NCBI RefSeq assembly: GCF_004217315.1
Contig: NZ_SGWR01000003.1
Location: forward strand, 496,001 to 560,000
Direction of reading: 5' to 3'
DNA from: Corticibacter populi
Lineage (GTDB): Bacteria > Pseudomonadota > Gammaproteobacteria > Burkholderiales > Burkholderiaceae_C
DNA length: 64,000 nt
Shown: positions 63,620 through 64,000 of the stretch, piece by piece
Layout of the letters: every line of letters starts with the position of its first letter
Position numbering within the stretch: the first letter of the stretch is position 1
Notes under the pieces: generated by a model
Seen by the model: only the letters and a program-made list of their open reading frames with translations
The model's database searches: none
What the model was told of the DNA's origin: nothing
Position numbers and translations under genes: made by a program

Positions 63620-64000
63620 TCAGGCCAGCTCTCGGGTCAGCACCTCGCCGCGCAGCGTGTAGGTCATGGCCTCGGTGATGCGCACGTCCACCAGCTGGCC
63701 GATCAGCCGGCGGTCGCCGGCGAAGTTGACCACGCGGTTGCACTCGGTGCGGCCCATCAGCTCGGCCTCGTCGCGCTTGGATGTGCCCTCGACCAGAATG
63801 CGCTGTACGGTACCCACGCGCTCTTCGCTGATGCGCTTGAGGTTGGCATTGATGGCGGCCTGCACGGTCTGCAGGCGCCCCAGCTTGACCTCGTGCGGCG
63901 TGTCGTCGTGCAGGTTGGCGGCAGGTGTGCCGGGGCGCGGGCTGTAGATGAAGCTGAAGCTGTTGTCGAAGCCGATGTCGTCGATCAGCTTCATCAGCTT
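63620..64000 (-). CDS. miaB: tRNA-2-methylthio-N6-dimethylallyladenosine synthase MiaB, C-terminal part (5' truncated by window edge)
   Basis: MiaB adds the methylthio group to i6A37 of tRNAs with radical SAM chemistry. Only the last about 127 residues are inside the window: [41 protein letters not shown] and the TRAM domain ([51 protein letters not shown]). The frame is open to the window edge, and the radical-SAM CxxxCxxC part lies outside. Confidence 0.93.
   Translation of the reverse strand, partial: KLMKLIDDIGFDNSFSFIYSPRPGTPAANLHDDTPHEVKLGRLQTVQAAINANLKRISEERVGTVQRILVEGTSKRDEAELMGRTECNRVVNFAGDRRLIGQLVDVRITEAMTYTLRGEVLTRELA

Overview
The window looks like chromosome from a high-GC betaproteobacterium, most likely Burkholderiales and probably a Comamonadaceae-type genome. 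The reasons are the strong G/C third-position bias, the mix of housekeeping genes (purL, queC/yhhQ, dsbC, a UbiH-family hydroxylase, ychF, miaB), and a large sulfur-scavenging block with an SfnB-like flavoprotein. No rRNA or tRNA gene, CRISPR array, transposase or phage gene was recognised. Assignments come from reading motifs and remembered family sequences; no database search was run.

Layout. 1-11.8 kb: the 3' part of purL, a secreted hypothetical, a luciferase-like oxidoreductase, a Bcr/CflA efflux pump, an SDR-like epimerase, a DUF2789 protein, the queuosine pair yhhQ-queC (with a candidate preQ1 riboswitch before yhhQ), an MFS pump, a phospholipid pair (acyltransferase plus CdsA-like), and small cysteine-rich, thioredoxin-like and YchJ-like proteins. 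12.1-18.3 kb: a tight four-gene operon with the architecture of a Wadjet/MksBEFG SMC defence system (jetA-B-C-D). 18.5-20.8 kb: an Orn/Lys/Arg decarboxylase. 20.9-24.8 kb: a D-serine catabolic locus (dsdXA with divergent dsdC); a decayed second dsdC 3' end lies at 27.4 kb. 24.8-29.3 kb: an MFS pump, a GlxA-type regulator, two small membrane proteins and a divergent TetR regulator.

29.3-42.3 kb is a sulfur/organosulfur region. It holds an SfnB/DszC-like flavoprotein, an NtaA-type FMN monooxygenase, a MetQ-MetI-MetN importer, a divergent TPR methyltransferase, an SsuABC-type importer with a TPR protein, and a divergent solute-binding protein coupled to a MauG-like di-haem peroxidase. 42.4-47.6 kb is an alcohol/aldehyde oxidation locus: an AcoR-type sigma-54 activator facing an ExaC/AcoD aldehyde dehydrogenase and an AdhP alcohol dehydrogenase, with a good -24/-12 promoter between them.

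47.6-55.4 kb is the most unusual part. A membrane histidine kinase and a NarL/LuxR response regulator are divergent from four genes: a small secreted protein with three 38-39-residue Asn/Gln/Ser-rich repeats (amyloid-like), a small secreted two-cysteine protein, a lipoprotein joining a CsgG/HfaB-like region to a peptidoglycan-binding and a DUF4384-like domain, and a Sel1/TPR secreted protein. The intergenic region carries two TACC-N8-GGTA palindromes exactly 100 bp apart, just upstream of a plausible promoter. I read this as a candidate curli-like surface-fibre export system with its own two-component control. The window ends with an enoyl-CoA hydratase, an M61 peptidase, dsbC, a UbiH-family hydroxylase, ychF, a DUF4186 protein, a metallophosphatase and the 3' part of miaB.

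A short repeat built on GAACCTGTTCACGATCTTT recurs at four gene 3' ends; one copy forms a 19-bp hairpin between convergent genes.
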